This document shows positions 13,216-20,194 of a stretch of 20,194 bases of DNA, piece by piece (the stretch's first letter is position 1; each line of letters starts with the position of its first letter). Below the pieces are notes generated by a model that had not been told where the DNA came from, did not search any database, and saw only the letters and a list, made by a program, of their open reading frames with translations. A program made the translations under genes and the position numbers. This stretch comes from OMOG01 sp041485845 (GTDB lineage Bacteria; Acidobacteriota; Terriglobia; Bryobacterales; Bryobacteraceae): assembly GCA_041485845.1 (NCBI GenBank), contig JBGPKH010000081.1, positions 1 to 20,194 of the forward strand. Reading direction: 5' to 3'.

Positions 13216-14358
13216 ATGTCGCCGGCAAACTATGAGCAACTCGCGCGGGCTCTGCGCAAGTGGAATCGCGTGTGCGGCACGGCGCGCGATGCGGACGAGG
13301 CACTCGAAGCGCTGGCCGCGGCCATGGGGCAAGCGCCTCCGCAGGACGTCGAGGAGTGGCTCGGGTTTCCCTCGCGGCGGCTCGCCGTCTACGGCACACT
13401 CGCGCCGGGGAAAAGCAACCACGGGCAGCTCGCGGGCCTGGCTGGTACGTGGGGCAGAGGCGTGGTCCGGGGCACTCTTCGGCCGGCTGGTTGGGGACAG
13501 GCGCACGGATTCCCGGGACTGATCTGGAATCCGGCGGGCGAGCGCGTGGCCGTGCAGTTGTTCGAGTCGAAGGATCTGGAACACCACTGGGATCGCCTCG
13601 ACGCCTTCGAGGGAAAAGACTATCAGCGGCTGCCGATCCCGGTGGAGCAGCAAGGCAGGCTGCTGGTGGCGAACATTTACGCGCTGTCGGATGCCCTGTC
13701 CCTCGAATTCGGCGAGCGCGAGATTCACCTGTGGCGCGGCTCGCTCGACGTGGATGCGGAATCGCTGGCTTCCCTGTCCGCGACCCTCTGCGAAGAAGAG
13801 CGCGCACGGGCGGAACGCTTCCACTTCGACCGCGACCGCGAGCGATTCATCGCGGGCCGCGGATGGCTGCGCGTCCTCCTGGGCCGCTATCGGCGAATCG
13901 CACCCGAGGCGATCCGCATCGCCTACGGCCCCAAGGGCAAGCCGCACCTGGACGGCGGGCCGCACTTCAATGTCTCGCATTCCGGCGGGCTCGCGCTGTT
14001 GGCCTTCTGCGCGGATGAGGAGGCCGGCGTGGACATCGAGGCCGTCCGCGAGATGGATGACGCCGAGGCGATCGCGCACCGCTACTTTGATCCCGCCGGG
14101 ATCGCGCGGTGGCTGGCCGCGCCACACCGCACGCGGGCCTTTTTCGACTGCTGGACGCGCAAGGAAGCAGTTGTCAAGGCGCTCGGTGAGGGACTTTCGC
14201 TACCGGCGCCGCCCCCCAGCGAAGCGTGGTCGCTGTTCGATGTGAGTCCCGGGCCTGCGTACGCCGCAACGCTGGCGGTCCGCGGCGAAGGGTGGCGGGT
14301 CCGCTCCATGGGACAATGCTCACGTGGAGACCCCGACTCTGAGGACCGTCCAGGCTAA
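13216..14358 (+). CDS. Gamma-glutamylcyclotransferase-like / 4'-phosphopantetheinyl transferase fusion
   Basis: A 380-residue cytoplasmic protein with two enzyme-like domains. Residues about 54-157 form an AIG2/GGCT-like domain: YGTLAPG at 59-65 is the substrate loop and Glu132 in LDAFEGKDY is the expected catalytic acid. Residues about 168-345 form a Sfp-type phosphopantetheinyl transferase with ERARAERF, GKPHL, FNVSHSGG, GVDIE (Asp273 and Glu275, magnesium ligands) and WTRKEAVVKA (Lys316, Glu317). That half would charge acyl or peptidyl carrier proteins from CoA. The start ATG 13216 is a judgement: only a weak AAGAAAA precedes it, but the upstream 84 open codons look non-coding. The 288 nt before it show no riboswitch or terminator that I can name. 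The end overlaps the next gene by 35 nt. No carrier-protein gene is in the window. Confidence 0.85.
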   Translation: MSPANYEQLARALRKWNRVCGTARDADEALEALAAAMGQAPPQDVEEWLGFPSRRLAVYGTLAPGKSNHGQLAGLAGTWGRGVVRGTLRPAGWGQAHGFPGLIWNPAGERVAVQLFESKDLEHHWDRLDAFEGKDYQRLPIPVEQQGRLLVANIYALSDALSLEFGEREIHLWRGSLDVDAESLASLSATLCEEERARAERFHFDRDRERFIAGRGWLRVLLGRYRRIAPEAIRIAYGPKGKPHLDGGPHFNVSHSGGLALLAFCADEEAGVDIEAVREMDDAEAIAHRYFDPAGIARWLAAPHRTRAFFDCWTRKEAVVKALGEGLSLPAPPPSEAWSLFDVSPGPAYAATLAVRGEGWRVRSMGQCSRGDPDSEDRPG

Positions 14359-15175
14359 CGGCCTGGATCTCGCCGTTTGGGAGTGGGCCGGCGCGGATCC
14401 TGCGCTGCTGTTTGCTCACGCCACCGGGTTTCACGGCCGCTGCTGGGACCGGATCGTGCGCGAGTTTCCCGGGAGGCGCTGCCTGGCGGTGGATTTCCGC
14501 GGCCACGGACGCAGCGGCAAGCCCGATCCTCCGTACCATTGGCCGCCGTTCGGCCGCGACCTCGCAGCGGTGGTGGAACGGCTGAACGTGCGCGACGCCA
14601 TCGGAATCGGCCACTCGATGGGCGGCCACTCGGTGGTTGCGGCGGCTCTGCAGCGGCCGGAAACTTTCCGCGCGCTGCTGTTGGTCGATCCAACGATTTT
14701 TCGCCGCGAATATTACGGACAGCCGCCGCTGGACGCCGCATTCATCCTGCGCCGCCGCAACACGTGGAGCTCGCCCGGCGAAATGTTCGAACGTTTCCGC
14801 AGCCGGCCGCCGTTCGCGCTATGGCAGCCGGAAGTTCTCAGAGACTACTGCGATTACGGACTGCTGGCGAGCGGTAACGAGTTCGTACTGGCGTGCCCTC
14901 CGCCAGTGGAAGCGTCCATCTACGGCCACTCGAACGCTCCCGAATCCAACCTCTATCCCGGGATTCCGTCCATCACGCAGCCGGTCGTCGTGATGCGCGC
15001 GGGGATCGTGCTGACCTCGGCGATATTCGATCCCCGCGCGTCGCCCACGGCGCCCGGCCTCGCCGCCCGGTTTCCACGAGGGCGCGACGTGCTACTGAAA
15101 GAACGGAACCACTTCATCCCGATGGAGGTTCCGGAAATAGTGGTGGACGAGATCCGCAGTCTACTTCTCGAATAG
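14324..15175 (+). CDS. Alpha/beta hydrolase
   Basis: A 283-residue alpha/beta-hydrolase-fold protein, probably cytoplasmic. Visible features are DFRGHGRSGKP (57-67), the nucleophile elbow GHSMGG with Ser98, and the terminal His263 in RNHFIP. The acid is probably Asp236. Length is normal for the family. The substrate is unknown; esterase, lactonase or thioesterase activity are all possible. The start is GTG 14324, which overlaps the preceding phosphopantetheinyl transferase gene by 35 nt in another frame. No in-frame ATG exists nearby, so the pair is presumably one transcript with translational coupling. The pairing raises the idea of a carrier-protein-linked thioester substrate, which is inference. 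Its 3' end overlaps the convergent fusion gene by 15 bp. Confidence 0.88.
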   Translation: METPTLRTVQANGLDLAVWEWAGADPALLFAHATGFHGRCWDRIVREFPGRRCLAVDFRGHGRSGKPDPPYHWPPFGRDLAAVVERLNVRDAIGIGHSMGGHSVVAAALQRPETFRALLLVDPTIFRREYYGQPPLDAAFILRRRNTWSSPGEMFERFRSRPPFALWQPEVLRDYCDYGLLASGNEFVLACPPPVEASIYGHSNAPESNLYPGIPSITQPVVVMRAGIVLTSAIFDPRASPTAPGLAARFPRGRDVLLKERNHFIPMEVPEIVVDEIRSLLLE

Positions 15176-17356
15176 TCCGGCGCGGCGGATCCGCTCGCCC
15201 TTGAAGACCACCAGGGAGATACGTTCGGTGGCCGAGATGTCCTCCAGCGGATTGCCATCCACCAGCAGCAGGTCGGCCTCCATCCCCTTGCGGATGGAGC
15301 CAAAGCGGTCCTGGGCGCGCAGCAACTTCGCGCCGTTGGCGGTGGCTGCCATGAGCGCGGCGGGCGCCGGAATCCCGGCCTGGACCCAGAGCTGCAATTC
15401 GCGGTGCAGCGAGGGGCCGGGGAATACCAGCGGATTCCCGGAGTCGCTTCCCATCACCAGCGGAACACCGGCCTTCCAGGCGCGCAGCAGGTTGGAGCGG
15501 CCCCGTTCCAGCGCCGCCCGGAAGAGCGCCGCTTTGCCCGCGTCCGCGCCTTTGCCCGACGTCACGAAATCGCGCGTCCCCTGCAGCACGGTTCCGAGAA
15601 CCACCTGCTGCACCAGCGAATTGTTGAGCGTGTCGGCCTTGCCCGCAAAGAACTGCGCGTAGGCCTCCGCCACGGCCATGGTGGGATCGAGATACACGCC
15701 CTGACGCACCATGCGCTCGAGCAGCGTATCGGGGAGCTCGTCGCGCCACGACCCGTGCTCGATCGAGGTGGAGCCCACTTCCACGGCGTCGGTGACATCG
15801 CGCGCGTCGCCGGTGTGCGTGGCCAGCGGCAGTTTCTGCGCGCGCGCCTCTTCCGCCACGGAGCGCACCAGCAGCAGGTCCAGGCGGTCGTACAGCATGC
15901 CGGCGCCCCATCCCGCTTCGAGGATGGCCTTGATTCCATCGACCCCCGCGGCCTGCAGCTCGCGCACCTGGCGGCGGGCCTCTTCGGGCGTCTTGGGAGT
16001 GCGGACAATCTGCGCCTTCACCATCTCCCGCACGCCGGCCGGCACGTTCTGGATGAACTCGGCGCCGTGCCCTCCTTCGGCCGTGAACATGGGGCCGCAG
16101 ATGAAAAGCTGCGCGCCGAGCTTGCTGCCGTTGGCGATCTGGTCGCGCACGGTGCGCGAGTCGTCCAGTCCGTCGCCGGTGCTGCGCGCCGCAATCACGC
16201 CGCTATACAGCAGCGCGGCGGCGGAGTGGGGGATGGATTTCTTCACGTCGTAGTCGCCGGTGGAGGTGGAGATGCCGCCGGGCGACGAAAGGTGCACGTG
16301 CACGTCGACCAGGCCCGGCAGCAGGGTCTTACCCGCGCCTTCCACCACTTCCGCGCGAATCCGGTCGGGATCGGGTCCGGCGCCCTGGAAGATCTCGTCG
16401 ATCTTGCCATCCCGCACCAGGACGGAACCGTTTTCGATCACGCTGCCGTCGCCCACGAAGATGCGCGTATTGCGAATGAGAAACGTGCCGGAGCGTTGCA
16501 GGTCGCGGAACAGGGCTTCGTTCTGGCCGATGTGCTCCTTGCTGTAGGCGCGGTAACAGCCCATCGCCAGAAACGGGCCGAGGACCGCCAGCACCCACAG
16601 CTTTTTCCGTGGCTGAATCTTCTCTTCCTTCTCCCAGCGGAACAGTTGCATCGCCAGGAACATCCCCAGCACGATCGAGAGAACCAGCGCGCCCACCGCC
16701 GGACCGCTGTCGAGAATCGTCTGATCGCGGAAGAAGATTCCCTGAAACCCGCTCACCAGGTACGCGGCCGGCATGAACTCGGCGACGGTCTGCGCCCACT
16801 TGGGCAGGATCGCCGAGGGGATGGTGGCGCCGCTCAGGAAGAGCATCATCATGTACAGCACCTGGATGGCGATCATGGCCTCCTGCATGGTGTTGGTAAC
16901 GGCCGCCAGAATCAGGCCGAGGGCTCGCAGCGCGCACACCCCGAGCGTCACCATCACGAACAACGAGATCCAGTTGTGCGGAAGCGGCATGGCGTACTGG
17001 AAATGCGCGATGGCGATCAGAACGGCGGGAACTGGAAGATACAGCAGCCATCCGCTGACCATGGCCGCCACCAGGATGGGCAGCGGCGAGATGGGGGTCA
17101 CCTTGAAACGCCGCAGAATGTTGGCCTCGCGATCCTGCACCGAACGCATCCCCGCGCCAAACAGCCCGTTGCCCAGGATGCCCATGGTCAGAACGGTGCC
17201 CACGAAGTAAGCGATCCCGGCGCCCGTGCCGGCGTGGAACAGTTCCGCAAATGCGAAGAAGAAAATAAACGGAAACAGGTAATTGAAGAAGAGGACGGAG
17301 CGGTCGCGCAACGTGAGTTGCATGTTGCTCCGGAACAGTGCGATATAAGCTCTCAT
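15161..17356 (-). CDS. ABC-2 type permease fused to a metal-dependent amidohydrolase
   Basis: A 731-residue inner-membrane protein in one uninterrupted frame. Residues 1-240 form an ABC-2 exporter permease with about six membrane segments (near 22-40, 48-68, 92-118, 129-153, 160-182, 219-239) and the usual EANILRRFKVTPIS loop. A further hydrophobic segment at 252-269 precedes a full amidohydrolase (about 290-731). Its metal site is complete: His353 and His355 (DVHVH), Lys476 (GIKAI, carboxylated in relatives), His514, His534 and Asp638 (GSDSG), as in imidazolonepropionase/prolidase-like enzymes. If the permease N-terminus is cytoplasmic, seven segments place the hydrolase in the periplasm. 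ATG 17356 overlaps the ATPase stop as ATGA, fixing the start. The family normally has the two halves as separate proteins. The substrate is unknown. Confidence 0.88.
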   Translation of the reverse strand: MRAYIALFRSNMQLTLRDRSVLFFNYLFPFIFFFAFAELFHAGTGAGIAYFVGTVLTMGILGNGLFGAGMRSVQDREANILRRFKVTPISPLPILVAAMVSGWLLYLPVPAVLIAIAHFQYAMPLPHNWISLFVMVTLGVCALRALGLILAAVTNTMQEAMIAIQVLYMMMLFLSGATIPSAILPKWAQTVAEFMPAAYLVSGFQGIFFRDQTILDSGPAVGALVLSIVLGMFLAMQLFRWEKEEKIQPRKKLWVLAVLGPFLAMGCYRAYSKEHIGQNEALFRDLQRSGTFLIRNTRIFVGDGSVIENGSVLVRDGKIDEIFQGAGPDPDRIRAEVVEGAGKTLLPGLVDVHVHLSSPGGISTSTGDYDVKKSIPHSAAALLYSGVIAARSTGDGLDDSRTVRDQIANGSKLGAQLFICGPMFTAEGGHGAEFIQNVPAGVREMVKAQIVRTPKTPEEARRQVRELQAAGVDGIKAILEAGWGAGMLYDRLDLLLVRSVAEEARAQKLPLATHTGDARDVTDAVEVGSTSIEHGSWRDELPDTLLERMVRQGVYLDPTMAVAEAYAQFFAGKADTLNNSLVQQVVLGTVLQGTRDFVTSGKGADAGKAALFRAALERGRSNLLRAWKAGVPLVMGSDSGNPLVFPGPSLHRELQLWVQAGIPAPAALMAATANGAKLLRAQDRFGSIRKGMEADLLLVDGNPLEDISATERISLVVFKGERIRRAGLFEK

Positions 17357-18276
17357 TCGCGAAGACTCTTTCCCGTGAGCTCGATGAAGGCCTCCTCCAG
17401 GGTCGGCCGTTTGATGTGGATGTCCACCAGCTCCATGCCGTTCGCGCGCATCCATTCCACCATGTCGACAATCGTTCGCGCGGGCCGCCGCGACGTCACC
17501 GCAATCCGGCTGCGGCTCGCATCCACGACAATCTTCTCCGCCTCGGCCCAGGCCGGCGCCTGGTCCGCGGCCAGCGGCGGCGCGCATTCGATTTCGATGG
17601 TCGAGGTGGCCAGCGTGCGCTCCTGAATCTCGCGCGGCGTGCCCATGGCGATGATGCGGCCTTCGTCGATGATGGCCACGCGGTCGCAGAGCTTCTCGGC
17701 CTCCTCGATGTAGTGCGTGGTGAGCAGGGTGGTGCGCTGCTCCCGCCGGAGGTCTTGCACCAGTTCGTGGATTTCGAGCCGCGCCTGGGGGTCGAGGCCC
17801 GCGGAGGGCTCGTCGAGGAACAGCACCTGCGGATCGTTGAGCAGCGCCAGGGCCAGCGCCAGCCGCTGCTTCTGTCCGCCCGAAAGCTGCGAATACAGCG
17901 ACTCGCGTTTTTCCCAGAGCTGCAACCGCTTAAGGAGCTCGGGGCTGTCGATGGTGCGCGTGTAGAAGCTGGAGAAGAGCGCCATGGCTTCGCGGACCTT
18001 CATTTTCTCCGGAAGCCGCGTCGATTGGAGGCACACGCCGACGCGGTCTTTGACCTCGCTCGGCTGCGCCTCGGGATCGAACCCCAGCACCGACACCCGG
18101 CCGCCGGTGCGCGCCCGCAGTCCCTCCAGAATCTCCACCGTCGTGGTCTTGCCTGCGCCATTGGGGCCCAGCAGTCCAAACACCTCGCCGGCGCGCACTT
18201 CGAAGTCGATGCCCTTCACCGCGGGAAAGGCGGCGTAGTTCTTGCGGAGTGCCTCGACCTGTATGGGATGGTCCAC
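17353..18276 (-). CDS. ABC-2 type transporter ATP-binding protein
   Basis: A 307-residue ATPase that would energise the permease half of the next gene. All nucleotide-binding motifs are present: Walker A GPNGAGKTT (37-45), Q-loop Gln84, signature LSGGQ (131-135), Walker B VLFLDEPSAGLD (Asp155, Glu156) and switch His188. The C-terminal ~95 residues (IEIECAPPLAAD... PTLEEAFIELTGKSLRE) are typical of DrrA/CcmA-like exporter ATPases. The start is GTG 18276; upstream GGGG is only a weak ribosome site, and no better start was found. Its TGA overlaps the ATG of the permease-amidohydrolase gene by four bases, so the two products are probably made in matched amounts. Thirty-five nt separate it from the upstream DUF4177-like gene. 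Confidence 0.95.
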   Translation of the reverse strand: MDHPIQVEALRKNYAAFPAVKGIDFEVRAGEVFGLLGPNGAGKTTTVEILEGLRARTGGRVSVLGFDPEAQPSEVKDRVGVCLQSTRLPEKMKVREAMALFSSFYTRTIDSPELLKRLQLWEKRESLYSQLSGGQKQRLALALALLNDPQVLFLDEPSAGLDPQARLEIHELVQDLRREQRTTLLTTHYIEEAEKLCDRVAIIDEGRIIAMGTPREIQERTLATSTIEIECAPPLAADQAPAWAEAEKIVVDASRSRIAVTSRRPARTIVDMVEWMRANGMELVDIHIKRPTLEEAFIELTGKSLRE

Positions 18277-18297
18277 GCGATTGGGCCCCGTGACGGA

Positions 18298-18332
18298 TCA
18301 GGCGGGCTGTTTCAAGAAGCCGGTTGTTTCAA
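18298..18332 (-). repeat. Short tandem duplication spanning a stop codon
   Basis: On the minus strand TTGAAACAACCGGCT (from 18332) is followed 17 nt later by TTGAAACAGCCCGCC-TGA (from 18315). The first copy encodes the LKQPA end of the DUF4177-like protein. The second, out of frame, would also spell LKQPA-stop. All three differences fall at third codon positions. Confidence 0.6.
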
Positions 18333-18503
18333 AAAGAACGTGTATTGATCGAAGGCCCGGTCGCCGGCGTCCACCAACTGCTGATGGTTGACCGAGACCA
18401 GCTCCCACCCATCCTGGCCCAGTGAATCCAGGGTTCCCTGGATCGAGTCCAAATCTTCATCGGACCGGAATATGGTGTAAATCCATTTCATGTCGTATTT
18501 CAT
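18312..18503 (-). CDS. Small DUF4177-like protein
   Basis: A 63-residue protein with the compact pattern KWIYTIF...LDSLGQDGWELVSVN...YTFFLKQ, which resembles DUF4177-type single-domain proteins (a short strand, a helix, the GWELV turn, and a final strand). These are cytoplasmic proteins of unknown function. I choose ATG 18503. The frame stays open upstream to 18656, but that extension would run into the coding start of the divergent gene and looks non-coding. A second ATG at 18491 is possible. Only a weak AGG precedes the start. It is the first gene of a probable operon with the ABC exporter, whose ATPase begins 35 nt downstream. Confidence 0.7.
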   Translation of the reverse strand: MKYDMKWIYTIFRSDEDLDSIQGTLDSLGQDGWELVSVNHQQLVDAGDRAFDQYTFFLKQPAS

Positions 18504-18559
18504 GATGCCTGAACGGGTAGTAGAATACAATACGAGATCGGAGCGAGACTGCGGGAACC

Positions 18560-18588
18560 TGGAAACCGGCTCCGGCGTCCGATACACT
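18560..18588 (+). promoter_or_regulatory. Promoter of the 515-residue membrane-protein gene, probably leaderless
   Basis: TGGAAA (18560-18565, four of six), 17 nt, TACACT (18583-18588, four of six). Transcription would start at about 18595, at the GTG start codon 18596, and no Shine-Dalgarno is present before it. An alternative start or promoter cannot be excluded. Confidence 0.4.
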
Positions 18589-18595
18589 AGACTCT

Positions 18596-20143
18596 GTGCT
18601 GTCTTCCGACCCCGATCGGAGCGCGACCGGCCGGCTGCTGGCCGAACCATCCGCATCCCCCCTGCGGAAAGGTCTCGGACTGTTCGTACAGATCGCGGGT
18701 CTGCTCGCCACCGCCTGGATGGTCTGGATCACCACCGTAGCGCCGCGGCTGCATCGCTATTCCTGGGCCAGCCTGGCCGGCACTGCGCTGGGGTACGCCG
18801 TATTCGCGTGGGGCTGGAGCCTGGCCATCACGTTCGGTCTCTACCTGGCGATCCCGCGTCCGGAGCGGCGCGACGTCTTGACCGGCACTCTGCGCACCTC
18901 GGCGACCGCGGTCTGGTTCGCTCCGGCAATCATTCTGCTGACCAACATGTCGCCGGCGGCCCTGGCAGCCGCACTGGTCCTGGTGGTCAGCGCCACCCGC
19001 CTGCTCTATTCGCAATGGCGGCTTCTGTATCCGCCGGAAGAACCGGCTCCCCTGTACGCGCCCTTGGACTTCCTCTTTAACGAGGGCGAACCGCCGCCCT
19101 TCCTGATCCGGCAACTGATGCCGGCGTTGGCCGTCGCACTCTGCCTGCAATTGGGCATCACCGCGGTCCTGGCTCACATTCCCCTGCTGGCCGGAGCGCT
19201 GCTCGCCATGAGCGCCTCCATGCTGACGGTCTTCGCGATCTCCTCCGGCGCCAGCGACGCGGATCGCCCACGCGATCTGCCACGCTCGATCCTGGGTGTC
19301 CTGCTCACCGTGCTGCTGGCGGCCGGCATGACCATGGGCGGTATGAGCGGCCGCGTGATGGGCCGTGGGCTGGCGGGCGCCAATTCCGATTCGGGCCACA
19401 AGCCGGATCCGCTGGAGGCCACGCGCGCCCTTCTGCGCGAGCTCTTTTACGGCAAGCAGCCTCCCGACGAGAAGGCGCAGGAAATTCCCGCGTCCAGGGA
19501 CGACAAAGAACACGTGCCGCTTCCGCCCGAAGCTCCGCCCACCCCGGACGGAAGCTACCCCGGTGTGATCCTCTTGCCCGAAGTGAAAGCGGTGACCCGC
19601 CTGGTGGCGCCTGTGCCGGTGGACCGCGGTCTGGCGGGAGCCACACCCCGCCCGTACAGTATCCTCTTCGGCGGCGAGTATTGGATGTACCGCTGGTTGT
19701 ATCGGCGTCCGCCGCCCAACTCATACTTCCGCAAAGGCACTCCCGCGGCGCTCTCTTTCAGCACCACCGACCATTGGCCTCTGGTGATGGAGGCCCACCA
19801 GAAACTGGATCAGCCCATCGACCTGGCCTGCTGTGTCAAAGTGCAAGTCGAAATCTGGAACGCCGACCGGCATCCGGGCACGGTGTGGCTGGAGCTGTTT
19901 GCCGTAGCCGGCGATTCACCGGGCGCACCTTCGAAGAGCCTGGGAAGCGCGCCGGTGCAATCCGTTCCGAACCTCAAGAACGAGCCGGTCAGCGCCGTCG
20001 CGGAAACGCTGCAGTTCACGATTCCGGCCGACGAGCCCCTGGAGGCGTGCAACGAATTCAAAGTCGTATTCCGGCGCGATCGCAGCCGCAGCGACAAGAG
20101 CGCCCGCGTAGCCATCGAGCGCTTTGTGGTGGGGCCGAAATAA
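18596..20143 (+). CDS. Polytopic membrane protein with a large C-terminal soluble domain, function unknown
   Basis: A 515-residue protein that I do not recognise. The first ~255 residues hold about seven hydrophobic segments (near 27-48, 59-87, 102-116, 119-138, 175-193, 195-217, 231-250). A Pro/Glu-rich linker (about 285-320) follows, and then a soluble region to residue 515 with beta-rich stretches (YSILFGGEYWMYRWLY, KVQVEIWN, TVWLELFAVAG, LQFTIP, FKVVFRR) that looks like a jelly-roll or carbohydrate-binding type fold. With an odd number of membrane segments and a cytoplasmic N-terminus, the soluble part would be periplasmic; this is inference. The start GTG 18596 fits the promoter spacing. 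It is divergent from the DUF4177/ABC operon with 92 bp between the starts. Confidence 0.75.
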   Translation: MLSSDPDRSATGRLLAEPSASPLRKGLGLFVQIAGLLATAWMVWITTVAPRLHRYSWASLAGTALGYAVFAWGWSLAITFGLYLAIPRPERRDVLTGTLRTSATAVWFAPAIILLTNMSPAALAAALVLVVSATRLLYSQWRLLYPPEEPAPLYAPLDFLFNEGEPPPFLIRQLMPALAVALCLQLGITAVLAHIPLLAGALLAMSASMLTVFAISSGASDADRPRDLPRSILGVLLTVLLAAGMTMGGMSGRVMGRGLAGANSDSGHKPDPLEATRALLRELFYGKQPPDEKAQEIPASRDDKEHVPLPPEAPPTPDGSYPGVILLPEVKAVTRLVAPVPVDRGLAGATPRPYSILFGGEYWMYRWLYRRPPPNSYFRKGTPAALSFSTTDHWPLVMEAHQKLDQPIDLACCVKVQVEIWNADRHPGTVWLELFAVAGDSPGAPSKSLGSAPVQSVPNLKNEPVSAVAETLQFTIPADEPLEACNEFKVVFRRDRSRSDKSARVAIERFVVGPK

Positions 20144-20194
20144 GGGGCCGGGGGCCAGGGGCGGGGGGCCAGGGGCCAGGGGCCGGGGCCAGGG
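20144..20194. repeat. G-rich tandem repeat, truncated by the right edge
   Basis: Directly after the stop codon at 20143 the sequence consists of units of the type GGGGCCAG / GGGGCCG with small variations, continuing off the window. It has quadruplex-forming potential, and repeat length is likely to vary between strains or assemblies. Confidence 0.7.

Noticed and set aside
12535..14127. A 530-codon minus-strand open frame opposite the GGCT-phosphopantetheinyl transferase gene
   Set aside because: It crosses two real plus-strand genes and has no recognisable motif and an Arg/Pro/Gly-rich shadow composition.
15404..17626. A 740-codon open frame on the plus strand opposite the permease-amidohydrolase gene
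   Set aside because: It is rich in His, Arg, Gly and Gln with no domain, and mirrors the codon bias of the real gene on the other strand, whose motifs, start overlap and operon context are convincing.

Overview
The window looks like a chromosome segment of a GC-rich Gram-negative bacterium. It most likely belongs to the Acidobacteriota (Bryobacterales / Solibacter-like). The inference rests on an Oar-type TonB-dependent receptor with an N-terminal carboxypeptidase-regulatory-like domain, a very large secreted BACON/NHL-repeat metallopeptidase, a twin-arginine signal peptide directly downstream of the receptor, and the general codon and protein style. No tRNA, rRNA, intact insertion sequence or CRISPR array was seen.

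Left part (1-5640, all minus strand). The first 21 codons of a Tat-exported protein run off the left edge (start at 65, strong Shine-Dalgarno). Upstream of it is a complete 1227-residue outer-membrane receptor gene (3888-205) with a near-consensus promoter. On both sides of this receptor lie short orphan 3' tails of other receptors of the same family (79-144 and 4073-4142), so the locus appears to have been reshaped by recombination among paralogues. Citrate synthase gltA (5640-4333) follows.

Middle (5641-12927, plus strand). A divergent promoter region separates gltA from a 2028-residue secreted protein. That protein carries a gametolysin-like zinc peptidase, BACON-like domains, twelve NHL repeats, a DUF11-type domain and three copies of an unnamed ~145-residue domain. 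The gap behind it holds a terminator-like hairpin and what looks like a frameshifted remnant of a PIN-family toxin. A small membrane-anchored protein with a BamE/SmpA-like C-terminus follows.

Right part (12928-20194). A gamma-glutamylcyclotransferase-like / 4'-phosphopantetheinyl transferase fusion overlaps an alpha/beta hydrolase gene on the plus strand. These converge, with a 15-bp overlap of coding ends, on a minus-strand operon. In transcription order that operon encodes a 63-residue DUF4177-like protein, an ABC exporter ATPase, and a 731-residue polypeptide joining an ABC-2 permease to a complete metal-dependent amidohydrolase. The ATPase and the fusion are coupled by an ATGA overlap. 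The permease-amidohydrolase fusion is the strongest candidate for an undescribed system, since topology suggests the hydrolase sits on the periplasmic side of its own exporter. A divergent 515-residue membrane protein of unknown function and a G-rich tandem repeat close the window.

All family assignments come from reading motifs by eye; no database search was run.
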